33,029 bases of DNA from UBA4312 sp002394635. GTDB lineage: Bacteria > Bacillota_I > Bacilli_A > Erysipelotrichales > Erysipelotrichaceae. This document shows, one piece after another, positions 1-8,635 of the stretch. Location: assembly GCA_946539765.1 (NCBI GenBank), contig CAMNHO010000018.1, positions 1 through 33,029 on the forward strand, written 5' to 3'. Position numbers and translations under genes: made by a program. Below the pieces are notes generated by a model, which was not told the origin of the DNA, searched no databases, and saw only the letters and a program-made list of their open reading frames with translations. Within the stretch, counting starts at the first letter, position 1. Every line of letters starts with the position of its first letter.

Positions 1-16
1 TTATTATCTGCAAAAG

Positions 17-940
17 CTAGTCATTTTCGTGAATACTGACACACGCTGCTAGCGATAAATATGTATTTTCAGGGGGTTCACTACGGCCTGTGATCGCAAT
101 CGGCACTTTTGCTCCCGCAATAATACCACAGCCAGTGGCATGTAGATTTACGTACCAGTCTTTGACCAGCAGGTTTCCTGCAATCAAACTTGGTACAACA
201 ATACCGTCAAATTCGCCACAATATGGACAATTGTAGTTTTTCAGACGAGCAGCCTCTTTACTGATGATCAAGTCAAAAGAGATAGGCCCTACCAGGTTGC
301 AGTCAGCAATCGGTTCTTCCATGTGTTGCTTCACGATTGTCTGCGCTTCAACTGTATCCTTCATGTGAAAGCTCGGCTTTTCCACAAGGGACAACATCGC
401 AATATTCGGTTTTTGTATGCCGATTGCGTTTAATACCCGTACCATGTTCTGTACTACTTTTTTCTTTTGTTCCATGGAGGGCGTAATCAGTAAAGTAACA
501 TCCGAAATTGCCAGCAGCCGGCTATATTCCGGTAAAGCCATAATATTGATCTGTGTCAATATACAGTCGTCCCGTACCAGGTGATTTCTTGGATTCAAAA
601 TCGGCATCAGGAAGTCACGAGTCTGCGTATTTCCCCGTAGAAGGATATCTGCATGACCGGCTTCGATCATTTCAATACTGTACTGTACTACATTTGCGTT
701 ATCATAAACGGAATGCAGTTCATATTCACGGTCCTGGAAACCTAATCGTTCCACCATCTCTTGTACACGCGGCTCTTTACCAACCAGGATCGGCTTTACA
801 AAACCGGCATCAGCAGCCATAAACAGGCCTTTTACCATATTTTCATTATCCGCACCGGCTAATACGACCCGTTTCGGTTCTTTAATATTTTTTGCCTGTT
901 CTACCAGGTTTTCAAAAACTTTTTTTCTATTGTCTGTCAT
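17..940 (-). CDS. Phosphate acetyl/butyryltransferase family enzyme
   Basis: Predicted cytosolic acyltransferase that interconverts an acyl-CoA plus phosphate and an acyl-phosphate plus CoA (PTA_PTB family). About 307 residues matches the short phosphate butyryltransferase (Ptb) type rather than long Pta. Visible family features are the GPISFDLIISKEAA segment and the VVPSLIAGNLLVKDW segment near the C-terminus. A small CPYC motif lies between these two; I do not recognise it as a family feature. Two ATGs are possible, at 946 and 940. AGGAGG at 949-954 is only 2 nt from the first but 8 nt from the second, so I choose 940. It follows hppA by 12 nt and its ribosome binding site overlaps the hppA stop, so it is probably translated from the same mRNA. 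Whether the substrate is acetyl-, butyryl- or another CoA cannot be read from sequence; no acyl kinase lies in the window. Confidence 0.85.
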   Translation of the reverse strand: MTDNRKKVFENLVEQAKNIKEPKRVVLAGADNENMVKGLFMAADAGFVKPILVGKEPRVQEMVERLGFQDREYELHSVYDNANVVQYSIEMIEAGHADILLRGNTQTRDFLMPILNPRNHLVRDDCILTQINIMALPEYSRLLAISDVTLLITPSMEQKKKVVQNMVRVLNAIGIQKPNIAMLSLVEKPSFHMKDTVEAQTIVKQHMEEPIADCNLVGPISFDLIISKEAARLKNYNCPYCGEFDGIVVPSLIAGNLLVKDWYVNLHATGCGIIAGAKVPIAITGRSEPPENTYLSLAACVSIHEND

Positions 941-952
941 ATTCATTTCCTC

Positions 953-2938
953 CTACAACAATCCACCAATTGCTACAAACAATGGAGCAAACACCAAAGA
1001 AACAACGGTCATCAGCTTAATCAGAATGTTGATTGAAGGGCCGGATGTATCCTTGAACGGGTCCCCGACTGTATCACCTACAACAGCCGCTATGTGGGCA
1101 TCACTACCCTTGCCACCATGATTTCCATCTTCAATATATTTTTTTGCGTTATCCCATGCACCACCGGCATTGGACATATATATTGCCATCATAACTCCTG
1201 TAATCAATGCACCGGCCAATAATCCACCTAAAGCAGATGGGCCTAGTACAACACCAATCAGGATTGGGGCCACCACTGCCATGATACCTGGAAGCATCAT
1301 CTCTTTCAAGGCTGCCTGCGTTGAAATGGCCACACAAGATTTATAGTCGGGTTTTTCTGTACCTTCAAGAATACCTTCGATCATACGGAACTGACGGCGT
1401 ACTTCTTCAATCATTTTATAGGCGGCTTTCGATACTGAATCCATTGTCATTGCAGAAAACAAGAATGGAAGCATACCGCCGATAAATAATCCGACAATGA
1501 CCTTGTGATCCAGCAAATTGATTCCTTCGTTAAAGAGGTTCACAGCCTGGGCATAGGAAACAAACAAAGCCAGAGCTGTTAAAGCAGCCGATCCAATAGC
1601 AAATCCCTTTCCCATGGCAGCGGTTGTATTCCCTACCGCATCCAGTTTATCAGTAATCTTACGAACATAGGATGGCAAACCGCTCATCTCGGCAATACCG
1701 CCGGCATTATCGTCAATCGGACCATACGCATCCACTGCTACCGTAATACCAGTCGTAGATAACATACCGACAGCAGCCAAAGCAATTCCGTACAGGCCGG
1801 AAAACCGATAAGCGCCTGGAATACCAATCGCAATCAAAACGATCGGTATAGCCGTGGACTGCATTCCAACAGCCAGACCATTGATTACCGTTGTAGCTGG
1901 TCCGGTTTCCGACTGCTGGGCAATTTTTTTAACGAACCGGTAGTCACCGGAAGTATAGACTTCCGTAATATATCCAATCAATAAACCTACAACCAGGCCA
2001 AACACGATCGCAATGGCCGGATTGAAACTATCGAAAAATCCCTTGCTAAAGACAACACATCCAATCAATACAATGACAGCTGCACTGTAGCTTCCTGCTT
2101 TTAACGCTTTATGTGGATTAGCATTTTCGTCTCCCTTTACAAAGAAACATCCGATGATGGAAGCCCCGACGCCTAAGGCGGCAATAATCAATGGGAATAC
2201 AGCTCCTGTCATACCAAAGGATACAACACCCAGAGTAATCGCCGAAACAAGAGATCCTACATAGGATTCAAACAGGTCCGCTCCCATACCTGCTACATCA
2301 CCCACATTATCGCCGACATTATCTGCAATGGTTGCCGGGTTACGTGGATCATCCTCTGGAATACCAGCTTCCACTTTACCTACCAGGTCAGCACCGACAT
2401 CAGCTGCCTTTGTATAAATACCACCGCCGACACGGGCAAACAACGCAATCGAGCTGGCTCCCAAAGAGAAACCGGATAATACCTCCGGATTCTGTGTCAG
2501 AATGTATACCATACTGACTCCGAATAAACCGAACCCGGCGACACACATTCCCATAACAGCGCCTCCACTGAAGGCAGTAGACAAGGCTTTGTTCATACCG
2601 CTGTCTTTTGCCGCAGCTGCAGTACGGACATTTGCCTTAGTAGCGACATCCATTCCGATATAACCGGCCCCTGTCGAGAAAAGGGCACCAGCCAGGAAAC
2701 AGACTGCTGACAACCAGCCGATTCCAGCACCAATCAAAATAAACAGAACAATAACGAAAATAACCAGGATCTTGTATTCCGCAACCAGGAAGGATTTTGC
2801 TCCTTCGTGAATAAAGGACGCTATTTCTTTCATCCGGTCTGTTCCGGCATCTTGTTTTGACACCTTCTGAATCAAGTAAAACGCAAACAATAAGCCACAA
2901 ACACCTAATACAGGGGCTAAGTACAATAGATTTTCCAT
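953..2938 (-). CDS. hppA: Membrane-bound ion-pumping pyrophosphatase
   Basis: Integral membrane pyrophosphatase that uses PPi hydrolysis to pump H+ or Na+ out of the cytosol. 661 residues, mostly hydrophobic, in line with the roughly 16-helix family (slightly short). The substrate-binding signature DVGADLVGKVE is at about 180-190, followed by EDDPRNPATIADNVGDNVGD, and the C-terminal GDTVGDPFKDTSGPS block is present. The GNTTAA motif at about 436-441 has Ala where K+-independent enzymes have Lys, so this is predicted to be the K+-dependent subclass. H+ versus Na+ transport is not decided here. AGGAGG sits just before ATG 2938. First gene of an operon with the downstream acyltransferase; an inverted repeat lies in its upstream region. 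Confidence 0.97.
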   Translation of the reverse strand: MENLLYLAPVLGVCGLLFAFYLIQKVSKQDAGTDRMKEIASFIHEGAKSFLVAEYKILVIFVIVLFILIGAGIGWLSAVCFLAGALFSTGAGYIGMDVATKANVRTAAAAKDSGMNKALSTAFSGGAVMGMCVAGFGLFGVSMVYILTQNPEVLSGFSLGASSIALFARVGGGIYTKAADVGADLVGKVEAGIPEDDPRNPATIADNVGDNVGDVAGMGADLFESYVGSLVSAITLGVVSFGMTGAVFPLIIAALGVGASIIGCFFVKGDENANPHKALKAGSYSAAVIVLIGCVVFSKGFFDSFNPAIAIVFGLVVGLLIGYITEVYTSGDYRFVKKIAQQSETGPATTVINGLAVGMQSTAIPIVLIAIGIPGAYRFSGLYGIALAAVGMLSTTGITVAVDAYGPIDDNAGGIAEMSGLPSYVRKITDKLDAVGNTTAAMGKGFAIGSAALTALALFVSYAQAVNLFNEGINLLDHKVIVGLFIGGMLPFLFSAMTMDSVSKAAYKMIEEVRRQFRMIEGILEGTEKPDYKSCVAISTQAALKEMMLPGIMAVVAPILIGVVLGPSALGGLLAGALITGVMMAIYMSNAGGAWDNAKKYIEDGNHGGKGSDAHIAAVVGDTVGDPFKDTSGPSINILIKLMTVVSLVFAPLFVAIGGLL

Positions 2939-3005
2939 TCGACCTCCTAAACATTTACTGCATACTTAAGCGTTACCACGGGTGATACAATGTTATGTTT
3001 CTTTT

Positions 3006-3040
3006 ATAATGTTATTATATTTCTATAACATTTTTTCAAG
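3006..3040 (-). promoter_or_regulatory. Upstream region of hppA with inverted repeat
   Basis: Two perfect 8-bp arms (AATGTTAT at 3008-3015 and ATAACATT at 3025-3032) flank a 9-bp centre. A TTGAAA and a TATAAT are both present on the minus strand here, but only about 14 bp apart, so the exact promoter is uncertain. The repeat overlaps the probable promoter and could be an operator, or chance in AT-rich DNA. Confidence 0.35.
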
Positions 3041-3062
3041 TATTAATTAACTAATTTGTACT

Positions 3063-3088
3063 AAAAAAGAGGAGCTGCCTCTCCTCTT
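3063..3088 (-). terminator. Terminator of the tocopherol-cyclase-like gene
   Basis: Minus-strand hairpin with 8-bp arms AAGAGGAG / CTCCTCTT and a 6-nt loop, followed by a run of T. Its 5' arm overlaps the TAA stop of the gene. Confidence 0.85.
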
Positions 3089-4223
3089 ACTCTGTATCAT
3101 ATTCTCCGTATTCACAGCCAACATGTGTCGCTTCGATTTCATCCACCAGATAAAATACATTATGTTCTTTTTCATAAAGCTTGATGGTGCCCCAGCCAGT
3201 ACCGCCGTTCCATAACCGATTATGTAGTTTTTTTCCATTCGGTGCTTCATAATTGATCAACAGCATATCCTTCTTATAACAGAAGATTTCCGTTTCCATG
3301 GCTGCATGGATATTTTCCTGGCGAACATGCCACACCACTATATCCTTCTTCTCTTCAAAAGAGAACGTAGTTTTGACATGATAGTGCAGTTTGGAAAAAT
3401 TGAAATCATATTCCTTCCCTTCATAATAGAAGACCCCTAACAATCTTCTATTCAATGGAACAAAATAAATCTTGGGGCGTCCGCCACCAATATCAAATAC
3501 ACTATTTTTCAATTGCTTTCCAGTTTTCTTACTATACAGGCAGTTCGAGCTAAGCCATACCCACGGACTGGTAAAATCACGTCCCCAGTTTTTATCAGCA
3601 TACCCGTAACACGTTTCCGGTTGTACGATATATTTTGTGCCGTTATAAACAATTTCTCCGGTATAGGCACTTTTCATCCCTTCCGCATGCCAGTACATCG
3701 CAAAAGCTTCTGCATCTCGTAAAGGCTTACTGGCTCCATACCCAACATGAAACGCTATCTGTTTATCAATGGTCAGATTCCATTTCATCTGGCCGGCATC
3801 ACACATCCATTCCGGATGATTTTGTACATCTTCGGCCGACAGTTGAATATTTCCTTTCAAAACTGTCTCGGAAGCCACACAATCGTCAGCGCTGATCCAG
3901 TAAGGCGCAAATGGATGGCACTCCACATCTTTCCAGCTGAAGAAACGATGCAGCTGACAATGATCTTCGCCCCAACATCCGGCTTTTACCATCAGATAGG
4001 ATGGTTTAATGCCCTTTTTCTGGTTTTCCGGAAGTTGTCCAAATACTGGTTTTGCCTGTGCTAGAGCCGGATTACAGAGAAAAAACTCGATAAAAAAAGC
4101 TTTCTCTTCCCCTGTCTCGACATTTTGTGCCGTCAAAGAATGCCACCACCAGTCATAGCCTTGATATTTCAAGGGTCCATTCAACATATATTGATCACGG
4201 GTTATATCATGAATATTAAACAT
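3087..4223 (-). CDS. Tocopherol cyclase-like (lipocalin-type) protein
   Basis: 378-residue protein resembling the tocopherol cyclase-like family, a large beta-barrel/lipocalin-type fold found in plants, cyanobacteria and also many bacteria that make no tocopherol. The best sign is the GYADKNWGRDFTSPWVWLSS segment in the middle, matching the family's G-Y-x-x-K-N-W-G plus W-x-W-L-x-x-N pattern. The protein is rich in Trp, Tyr and His (for example WWW near residues 26-28). No signal peptide or membrane segment is evident, so it is probably cytosolic. Start at 4223 is supported by AGGAGG 7 nt upstream. It stands alone, between terminators at both ends. The molecular function in such bacteria is unknown; binding of a hydrophobic ligand is an inference from the fold family. 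Confidence 0.7.
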   Translation of the reverse strand: MFNIHDITRDQYMLNGPLKYQGYDWWWHSLTAQNVETGEEKAFFIEFFLCNPALAQAKPVFGQLPENQKKGIKPSYLMVKAGCWGEDHCQLHRFFSWKDVECHPFAPYWISADDCVASETVLKGNIQLSAEDVQNHPEWMCDAGQMKWNLTIDKQIAFHVGYGASKPLRDAEAFAMYWHAEGMKSAYTGEIVYNGTKYIVQPETCYGYADKNWGRDFTSPWVWLSSNCLYSKKTGKQLKNSVFDIGGGRPKIYFVPLNRRLLGVFYYEGKEYDFNFSKLHYHVKTTFSFEEKKDIVVWHVRQENIHAAMETEIFCYKKDMLLINYEAPNGKKLHNRLWNGGTGWGTIKLYEKEHNVFYLVDEIEATHVGCEYGEYDTE

Positions 4224-4373
4224 AATTTATCCTCCTGTTCTACAGTCGGGCCATCCCTTTGGAAGCCCTTTATTCACTGTTAGCTCTCTTATTCCAAATA
4301 TACGGCTGTTATAGTTATATTTTATACCTGCTCCCTCAAAATCGAAAACAGAACTCTTTTTCATCACTATAAA

Positions 4374-4395
4374 AAAGCCAGGGACCCCTGGCTTT
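4374..4395 (-). terminator. Terminator of the nicotinamidase-like operon
   Basis: Perfect 10-bp minus-strand stem AAAGCCAGGG / CCCTGGCTTT with a 2-nt centre (opening to a 4-nt or larger loop), followed by T residues. It overlaps the stop codon of the gene at 4394. Confidence 0.85.
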
Positions 4396-4921
4396 ATCGT
4401 AGATCGATCTGGCACATTTTCATGGTTGTCAATGCGGCTTGATGGCTTTCCGGAGTTACACCGGCACAGCAGGACGGATCTACATAAATCGGTGTTTCAT
4501 ACAAAGCAGCTTTTAATAAAAGTGCATTGGAAACAACACAGATATCTGTACACAATCCGATGATTTCAATTTCCAAAGGTTCTGTTTCCGCCAGTTTCTT
4601 TATCTCCTTTACCAATTGTTCCGATCCAAAAGTTGGCTTTTCAATAATAGTCGCATCCACTTCTTGTAATGCCTCCTGTATGCGATCATTAAGCTGCCAT
4701 CCATGTGTAGATTTTACACAATGGACGATTGGTAAATGTTTTCCTTCCGCTGTTTCCAAATAATTTTCAGCATGGGTATCCATGGTCGCAAACACAAAGT
4801 CCCCTTGATATGAACGGATCTTCTGAACACAAGCTTCTACAATATCTACAGCTTCCTTTGTCCCCAATGCTTCATCAATAAAATCATTCTGCAAATCGAT
4901 GGCTATTAATACTTTTTTCAT
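4394..4921 (-). CDS. Isochorismatase-family cysteine hydrolase, probable nicotinamidase
   Basis: 175 residues, typical of the compact cysteine hydrolases that include nicotinamidase (nicotinamide to nicotinate plus ammonia, NAD salvage). The catalytic triad is readable: Asp9 in IDLQNDFID, Lys95 in IIEKPTFGS and Cys128 in LCTDICVVSNAL. The metal-site pattern of nicotinamidases is also present: Asp48-x-His50 in TMDTH and His67 in IVHCVKSTHG. The ATG overlaps the stop of the upstream methyltransferase gene (TAATG at 4919-4923), implying translational coupling. Nicotinamidase is my best call because of the D-x-H plus HCV ligands, but a related amidohydrolase is possible. Confidence 0.8.
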   Translation of the reverse strand: MKKVLIAIDLQNDFIDEALGTKEAVDIVEACVQKIRSYQGDFVFATMDTHAENYLETAEGKHLPIVHCVKSTHGWQLNDRIQEALQEVDATIIEKPTFGSEQLVKEIKKLAETEPLEIEIIGLCTDICVVSNALLLKAALYETPIYVDPSCCAGVTPESHQAALTTMKMCQIDLR

Positions 4922-5538
4922 TATTCCACTCCTATTTCAAATATTACAACTCGTTCTCTGTCATCACTTTGTGCAAACAGATCCTGGCAGTCAATCTCGT
5001 CAACGAACCGCATTTCCCCCGTGGTAAATAAAGTCACCAGATAAGCCGGGGAAGGATAGTAGAAGAAGAGTTTCACATCCCGTGGGTGAGCATACCACGA
5101 TGCGATGATCCGCGCTAATACGGATTTTAAAATATCATAGGAGAAGGGATTGAAAAAGAAAAAGGCATCTTCGTCGGTAATCTCCGTTTTTTCGGCATAT
5201 TCACACGCAAACCGCACATATTCTTTCTTATCAAAATGGAGCTTGTTTGCCTCTGCCGCTTCAATCATCTCCTGTGAAAAATCCACACCCTTTGTTTGAC
5301 AGCGAACCTGATCAGACAAAAAGAAACAGACCCTTCCTTTTCCGCATCCATAATCAAGAACACGGCTGTGTGAAGAAATATAACCACTTCGTTTCAAACG
5401 GGCCAGCACTTCATAGGGGGTCGGTTCATAGCGAAAGTGATCATCATCCTCCTGCTTGTCATACAGACCCATGGTATTTATATGGAGCTGGCGATCCCAT
5501 TTCTTATCAGATTTTTTTAATCGTAACGGATATTTCAT
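4921..5538 (-). CDS. Class I SAM-dependent methyltransferase
   Basis: 205-residue Rossmann-type methyltransferase. The SAM-binding motif I is VLDYGCGKGRV, followed by the acidic strand end GVDFSQEMIEAA and a motif IV-like FFFFNPF. NPF rather than NPPY does not point clearly to nucleic-acid N-methylation, so the substrate is unassigned. It is the first gene of a two-gene unit with the nicotinamidase-like gene and is divergent from pgi. No Shine-Dalgarno sequence is visible before ATG 5538; the bases just upstream resemble a -10 box instead. An internal ATG at residue 23 has no better site, so I keep the first. Confidence 0.8.
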   Translation of the reverse strand: MKYPLRLKKSDKKWDRQLHINTMGLYDKQEDDDHFRYEPTPYEVLARLKRSGYISSHSRVLDYGCGKGRVCFFLSDQVRCQTKGVDFSQEMIEAAEANKLHFDKKEYVRFACEYAEKTEITDEDAFFFFNPFSYDILKSVLARIIASWYAHPRDVKLFFYYPSPAYLVTLFTTGEMRFVDEIDCQDLFAQSDDRERVVIFEIGVE

Positions 5539-5603
5539 AGCTATAGTGTATCAAAATTATTTCAATATTTTTAGAAACATCATTTTTTTAATCCAGAATA
5601 TTG

Positions 5604-5633
5604 TATAATTAGAATTAGTAATAAACAAGGAGG
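5604..5633 (+). promoter_or_regulatory. pgi promoter -10 and ribosome binding site
   Basis: A consensus TATAAT lies at 5604-5609 with no clear -35 box at the usual distance (T-rich CATTTT at 5581-5586). AAGGAGG at 5627-5633 is 9 nt before the pgi ATG at 5643. Confidence 0.6.
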
Positions 5634-5642
5634 ATTCATTTC

Positions 5643-7226
5643 ATGGAATGGAAAAATTTTGACACATTGACTACTTGTGCCAAACTGGAAGAACTGAAAG
5701 GTTCTGTGGACATTAAAGAAGCAATGGCCGGTGAAAATGGAGCAAAGCGTGTAAAGGAATATTGTATTCCTATGTCAAACGGGCTCGTATATAACTTTGC
5801 TTCCAAACAAGTCGATGATAAAATTCTGGACGTTCTTCAGGAACTGGCTGATGAATCTGCATTAACAGAAAAATATGCAGCCTTATACAACGGTGATATC
5901 ATCAACACTGGTGAAAAACGTCTTGTGCTGCATCAGCTGGCTCGTGGCCAATTGGGTGAAGATGTTGTCGTGGATGGTGTTAACAAACGTGAATTCTTTG
6001 CGGAGCAGCAAAGACGTTATTCAGAATTTGCCAACAAAGTGCATAATGGTGAAATTTTGAATGAAAATGGAGAAAAATATACAACTGCCTGTCAGATTGG
6101 TATCGGTGGCTCCGATTTAGGTCCACGTGCCTTATATTTAAGTCTGGAAAACTGGGCTAAAACCAATAATAAATTGAAAATGGAAGCTAAATTTATCAGT
6201 AACGTTGACCCGGATGATGCTTCCGCTGTACTGGCTTCTCTCGATGTAGCCCATACGATCTTTACCGTTGTTTCCAAATCAGGAACAACACTGGAAACGT
6301 TGACCAATGAAGCATTTGTAAAAGATGCTATTAAGAAAGCTGGCTGCGATGTTGCCAAGCACATGGTCGCTGTAACCAGTGAGACATCTCCTTTAGCAGG
6401 AAATCCTGAATACATGGATTCCTTCTACATGGATGATTTTATTGGTGGTCGTTTCTCCTCCAGTTCTTCTGTAGGTGGTGTGATCTTATCTTTGGCATTC
6501 GGACCGGAAGTATTTGATGAGATCCTGCAGGGAGCTCATGATGCTGATATCCTGGCAAAAAATGCAAATATAAAAGAAAACCCTGCTTTATGCGACGCTT
6601 TGATTGGTGTATACGAAAGAAACTTCCTAGGCTACAATACAACTGCTGTACTTCCATATTCCCAGGCTTTAAGTCGTTTCCCTGCTCATTTACAGCAGCT
6701 GGATATGGAATCCAACGGTAAGAGCGTAAACCGCTATGGCGAACCGATCAACTATAAGACCGGACCGATCATCTTCGGTGAACCGGGAACAAACGGACAA
6801 CATTCTTTCTACCAGTTGATGCATCAAGGAACAGAAATCATTCCATTACAGTTCATGGGCTTCAAAAAGAGCCAGATGGAAAACGATGTAATCATCGAAG
6901 GTACAAGCAGCCAGCAGAAGCTGAGTGCCAACGTAGCTGCTCAGATTATGGCCTTTGCATGTGGTAAGGATGATGACAACAAGAATAAATTCTTTGCCGG
7001 AGGAAGACCTTCCAGCATTATCGTAGGTGATCAGTTGACTCCAAAAGCTGTCGGCGCTATTTTAGCCCACTTCGAAAATAAAGTAATGTTCCAGGGCTTC
7101 GTATGGAATATCAACAGCTTTGACCAGGAAGGTGTACAGCTTGGTAAAGTACTGGCCAAGAAGGTTTTGGCTAAAGATACTGATGGTGCATTAGCTGCCT
7201 ATAGTGATTTATTATCTATTTTCTAA
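5643..7226 (+). CDS. pgi: Glucose-6-phosphate isomerase
   Basis: Interconverts glucose 6-phosphate and fructose 6-phosphate in glycolysis/gluconeogenesis. Recognisable PGI blocks, in order: IGIGGSDLGPRAL, VSKSGTTLET (phosphate-binding), GGRFSSSSSVGG, and GEPGTNGQHSFYQLMHQG carrying the catalytic His region. At 527 residues it is of the longer PGI type rather than the roughly 450-residue form common in Bacillus-like Firmicutes. AAGGAGG precedes the ATG. Monocistronic: divergent promoter region on the left, bidirectional terminator on the right. With glgP elsewhere in the window it links glycogen breakdown to glycolysis, although no phosphoglucomutase is present here. Confidence 0.97.
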   Translation: MEWKNFDTLTTCAKLEELKGSVDIKEAMAGENGAKRVKEYCIPMSNGLVYNFASKQVDDKILDVLQELADESALTEKYAALYNGDIINTGEKRLVLHQLARGQLGEDVVVDGVNKREFFAEQQRRYSEFANKVHNGEILNENGEKYTTACQIGIGGSDLGPRALYLSLENWAKTNNKLKMEAKFISNVDPDDASAVLASLDVAHTIFTVVSKSGTTLETLTNEAFVKDAIKKAGCDVAKHMVAVTSETSPLAGNPEYMDSFYMDDFIGGRFSSSSSVGGVILSLAFGPEVFDEILQGAHDADILAKNANIKENPALCDALIGVYERNFLGYNTTAVLPYSQALSRFPAHLQQLDMESNGKSVNRYGEPINYKTGPIIFGEPGTNGQHSFYQLMHQGTEIIPLQFMGFKKSQMENDVIIEGTSSQQKLSANVAAQIMAFACGKDDDNKNKFFAGGRPSSIIVGDQLTPKAVGAILAHFENKVMFQGFVWNINSFDQEGVQLGKVLAKKVLAKDTDGALAAYSDLLSIF

Positions 7227-7231
7227 CATAT

Positions 7232-7257
7232 AAAAAAGGGACTCCCGTCCCTTTTTT
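7232..7257. terminator. Bidirectional terminator between pgi and the Nim-like gene
   Basis: A 10-bp inverted repeat AAAAAAGGGA / TCCCTTTTTT with a 6-nt loop gives a GC-containing stem followed by T runs on both strands. It lies between the convergent stop codons of pgi (7226) and the gene ending at 7256. Confidence 0.85.
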
Positions 7258-7753
7258 AATGCCCTCTTTCTCGCATAAGATACAGACCTTCTTTACCGGT
7301 ACAGTGTTCCACACGAATTTCCACGCAGGCGACCGGTGCCCACTCTTCCTCAATATTAGCGTCCACCGCTTTGTGATCCGCTATATATTTATATCCAAAA
7401 GCCTGCAGCGCTCTATATACGTCTTCTTTTTCCGTTTCCTTATCCATTATGCGGGCACGCCCAAACACTATGACGCTTCGATAATTCGTCGCTAATTTAT
7501 TTTCGTTGATATCGTCTTTATCGATAACGCAGAATGATACCTTGTCACTTCTTTTAATCGCATCGATCTTATGGCCTGTCATAGCGCAATGAAAATAGAT
7601 TTTCTTATTCTCATATACATAGTTCACCGGTACAGTATAAGGATACCCGTCATCTCCCTGTACAGCTAATATCCCCGTTTTTCCGTTTTTTAAGATTTTT
7701 TCATTCTCGTTTTCCGGTAAACGTTGTTTTTTTCTTCTCATTTCACGAAACAT
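7256..7753 (-). CDS. Nim-like flavin-binding protein (pyridoxamine 5'-phosphate oxidase fold)
   Basis: 165-residue split-barrel flavoprotein resembling the NimA/5-nitroimidazole reductase group. The start MRRKKQRLPE (residues 5-14) is the usual opening of this family, and the FMN/His segment IYFHCAMTGHKIDAIKR is clear. Family members are FMN-binding and some reduce nitroimidazoles or act on unknown redox substrates; resistance cannot be inferred from family membership. GGAGG lies 7 nt before ATG 7753. It is the last gene of the degV-activase operon, 15 nt after the CmpB-type gene, and ends in the terminator shared with pgi. Confidence 0.8.
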   Translation of the reverse strand: MFREMRRKKQRLPENENEKILKNGKTGILAVQGDDGYPYTVPVNYVYENKKIYFHCAMTGHKIDAIKRSDKVSFCVIDKDDINENKLATNYRSVIVFGRARIMDKETEKEDVYRALQAFGYKYIADHKAVDANIEEEWAPVACVEIRVEHCTGKEGLYLMRERGH

Positions 7754-7768
7754 CGTTGATCCTCCATT

Positions 7769-8632
7769 TTATTGATTTCTCTCATCCAGCCATTCTTTGA
7801 TTTCCATAAAACCATCTGAAAATTTCCGTTTTGGAAAAGCATGTGAAATATGGGAATCGCGATATTTCTTTAACCGCTCCATGCTGTTGTGTAACATATC
7901 CAGCTGTTCCGACATCTCTGGATGTTCTTTCATCCAGTTTTCAAACTCAACGAGAGACTGCAGCCTTCGCTGGCAAAACAGATTCCATTCATTCACTAAA
8001 CGCTGCCGCTGCTTTTCCAGCTGACGTTGTCTTTGGTCCATTTCATCCAGCTTGGCAAAAATTTCCTTCTCATAGCTTTTCTGCACAGCTTCCATGGAAG
8101 TCTGGACAATTTCCAATATGTGTTTCCGACGGAACAATTCCATAACGGTAAAGATGATATCTGTCACGAACACGACCGAAAAAACCCCGATGCTCTTTTC
8201 CAATGTCAAAAAAGAAAAGGAGTGGATCAGATCATCGGTCAAAGGATGTACAAAATAAACAACAAACACGCTCATGATACCGAACAGAGAAGAATTTAAA
8301 AGACATACTCTTCCGTTCAGATTGTACTTCCGATGGGAATAATCCCACCAACGCATATGAAAGATTTCCTCCATGGCCCAGCTGGTAAAGTATTCCAAAA
8401 CACTGGTCAGAACAAACCCACCTAAAAACACAAGAATCGGCATTGACTGAAAACGGATGAGTATATAAACCGCTATCATGGCGCCAAAACCGTAGATTGG
8501 AATATATGGGCCGTAACAGAAACCTCGATTGATGAAATGTTTACAGGGAACACTGACATAAGTACTTTCACATACCCATCCCAGGATCGAATATATGATA
8601 AAAAAGGCATAGGCATAAATCCACGCTTTCAT
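7769..8632 (-). CDS. CmpB-type membrane protein (putative ABC permease family) with coiled-coil tail
   Basis: 287 residues. The N-terminal half resembles the family annotated as putative ABC-transporter type IV permease (CmpB-like): it opens with YSILGWVCESTY and contains NRGFCYGPYIPIYGFGA, followed by several hydrophobic segments to about residue 165. The C-terminal 120 residues are charged and probably helical (DQRQRQLEKQRQRL), predicted as a cytosolic coiled coil. No ATP-binding subunit lies nearby, so a transport role is unproven. AGGAGG 8 nt before ATG 8632 overlaps the end of the preceding gene, showing operon membership. Confidence 0.72.
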   Translation of the reverse strand: MKAWIYAYAFFIIYSILGWVCESTYVSVPCKHFINRGFCYGPYIPIYGFGAMIAVYILIRFQSMPILVFLGGFVLTSVLEYFTSWAMEEIFHMRWWDYSHRKYNLNGRVCLLNSSLFGIMSVFVVYFVHPLTDDLIHSFSFLTLEKSIGVFSVVFVTDIIFTVMELFRRKHILEIVQTSMEAVQKSYEKEIFAKLDEMDQRQRQLEKQRQRLVNEWNLFCQRRLQSLVEFENWMKEHPEMSEQLDMLHNSMERLKKYRDSHISHAFPKRKFSDGFMEIKEWLDERNQ

Positions 8633-8635
8633 TGC

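Noticed and set aside
2637..2954. 105-aa frame opposite-phase within hppA
   Set aside because: Lies within the strongly recognised hppA sequence; no independent evidence.
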